Shown in pieces: positions 63,206 to 64,000 of a stretch of DNA of 64,000 nt. Numbering within the stretch: position 1 is the stretch's first letter; each line of letters starts with the position of its first letter. The translations under genes and the position numbers were made by a program. The notes under the pieces were generated by a model. The model ran no database searches, was not told where the DNA came from, and saw only the letters and a program-made list of their open reading frames with translations. The stretch is from Sphingobacterium sp. xlx-96 (GTDB lineage Bacteria; Bacteroidota; Bacteroidia; Sphingobacteriales; Sphingobacteriaceae): assembly GCF_011007365.1 (NCBI RefSeq), contig NZ_WFKM01000009.1, positions 1-64,000 of the forward strand, written 5' to 3'.

Positions 63206-64000
63206 ATGATACTTAAATTAAAGAAAGAAGTCGCTGAACTGAATCTGGAGACGGGGTGGGCAGCCGAGCTTTACCATACCTATGTAACCAATTTGCACCG
63301 GGTATATCCCGATAGAGACTTTGAGTGTCTTCAGGCTAGCTTCAGAAATACGCTGTTTTATCAGCGGCTAGCCAGTATACAACAGCGATCGTCCGATTAT
63401 AAAAATAATGCATTGGCCGAGCAGATAAAAGCAATACCAAGTGTGATCCTGACGGCACACATTTATAGTTACCGACTTCTCGTTCGTTGCCTTTCCGAAA
63501 ATGGGGTCAAAATAGCCTTGCTGGTCTCTGCCGATGTATACCTAGAACAAGGAGCTGTTTTTGAATCCGTGATGCGTGATATTCATGGAGATCGATTTGC
63601 CGAACATTTTATTTTGCTGGATGCAGAGCAGCCGAGTGTTTTATTGCAGGCACGCAGAGCATTCGATCGTGGGTATCATATATTAGCTTACTTGGATGGC
63701 AATACCGGTACCGCATTAAACGATAAATCCGCAGACCACCTGCATACAGTCGATTTTGGAGCAGCAAGGTTGCGTGTCAGAAAGGGGATAGTGCAGTTGG
63801 CGCAGTGGTTAGCATGTCCACTATACTTTATATGGGCACATATGGATGCCGATCTACAAGCGTATTTCAATATCAAAGATGTTGATACCCAAAAAGAAAC
63901 CCACGAGATAGTGGCACAATTGTATTCAGATCTCTACGATATCATTAATGATGACCCTGCACAATGGGAGTGTTTCTTGTATCTTCAAGATTATATTTGA
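63206..64000 (+). CDS. degenerate lysophospholipid acyltransferase (LpxL/HtrB-like) homologue
   Basis: The protein has 264 residues, ending exactly at the window edge (TGA 63998-64000). 'IPSVILTAHIYSYRLLVRCL' aligns with the LpxL 'GHFGNWE' block, but the catalytic H-x4-(D/E) reads His-Ile-Tyr-Ser-Tyr-Arg, so the acid is missing. 'GYHILAYLDGNTGTA', 'TVDFGAARLRVRKGIVQLAQ' and 'WLACPLYFIWAHMD' follow the LpxL order. No membrane anchor is seen. It may bind acyl or peptide substrates without classic transfer. Position after a small peptide gene hints at a role in a peptide-product locus. Confidence 0.6.
   Translation: MILKLKKEVAELNLETGWAAELYHTYVTNLHRVYPDRDFECLQASFRNTLFYQRLASIQQRSSDYKNNALAEQIKAIPSVILTAHIYSYRLLVRCLSENGVKIALLVSADVYLEQGAVFESVMRDIHGDRFAEHFILLDAEQPSVLLQARRAFDRGYHILAYLDGNTGTALNDKSADHLHTVDFGAARLRVRKGIVQLAQWLACPLYFIWAHMDADLQAYFNIKDVDTQKETHEIVAQLYSDLYDIINDDPAQWECFLYLQDYI

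Overview
The window comes from a Bacteroidota chromosome, most likely the Sphingobacteriaceae (Sphingobacterium-like). This is inferred from SusC/SusD pairs, a FecI/FecR-type sigma and anti-sigma pair, DUF6520 and DUF4959/DUF4998/DUF5000 lipoproteins, AT-rich leaders without strong Shine-Dalgarno sequences, and moderate GC. No rRNA, tRNA, CRISPR array, integrase or transposase was recognised.

1-18.1 kb, all plus strand, is a fucose-directed polysaccharide utilisation locus. It holds a 5'-truncated GH29 fucosidase, a five-bladed-propeller glycosidase, a SASA acetylesterase, SusC, SusD and two surface lipoproteins. A sugar-acid operon follows (RraA-type aldolase, split UxaA dehydratase, FucP-like permease, GH29 fucosidase), then a Tat-signal GH29 and a GH16-like lipoprotein. 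The proposed flow is deacetylation and defucosylation outside the cell, fucose import, oxidation by enzymes outside the window, dehydration by the split UxaA and aldol cleavage by the RraA protein. An AT-rich motif recurs upstream of three transcription units here.

18.1-22.5 kb holds a stand-alone TonB-dependent receptor, a two-domain fasciclin lipoprotein and a MarR regulator. 22.8-27.3 kb is the dTDP-L-rhamnose set rfbB-rfbC-rfbD-rfbA, with two four-helix-bundle (S23-type) genes between its members, both broken by in-frame stops.

28.2-39.8 kb is a second PUL: ECF sigma factor, FecR, STN-containing SusC, SusD, an endonuclease/exonuclease/phosphatase-family enzyme and a sulfatase. It is interrupted by a 1.55-kb unit carrying a DUF4143 ATPase. 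That unit recurs 5.2 kb downstream.

39.8-54 kb is an accessory island, mostly minus strand. It holds a three-gene lysis- or envelope-type cassette, the second DUF4143 copy, a DUF1016 nuclease, an N-truncated AlbA_2/HATPase protein, a HIRAN protein, a two-gene module (Panacea-like small protein plus a 720-residue membrane protein), a Fic protein and an XRE regulator. Between them lie many 3' tails of decayed genes and short interspersed repeats. A candidate structured small RNA lies at about 54.04-54.13 kb.

54.8-64 kb has a third SusC/SusD pair with a TlpA-like thioredoxin protein. It faces a DUF6520 peptide, a MauE/DoxX membrane protein and a Crp-family regulator. At the end are two small Cys-containing open frames and a degenerate LpxL-like acyltransferase homologue, which may be the edge of a peptide-product locus. 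The most noteworthy candidates are the Panacea-like/membrane-protein module, the small RNA, the shared fucose operator, the replacement aldolase and the terminal peptide locus.
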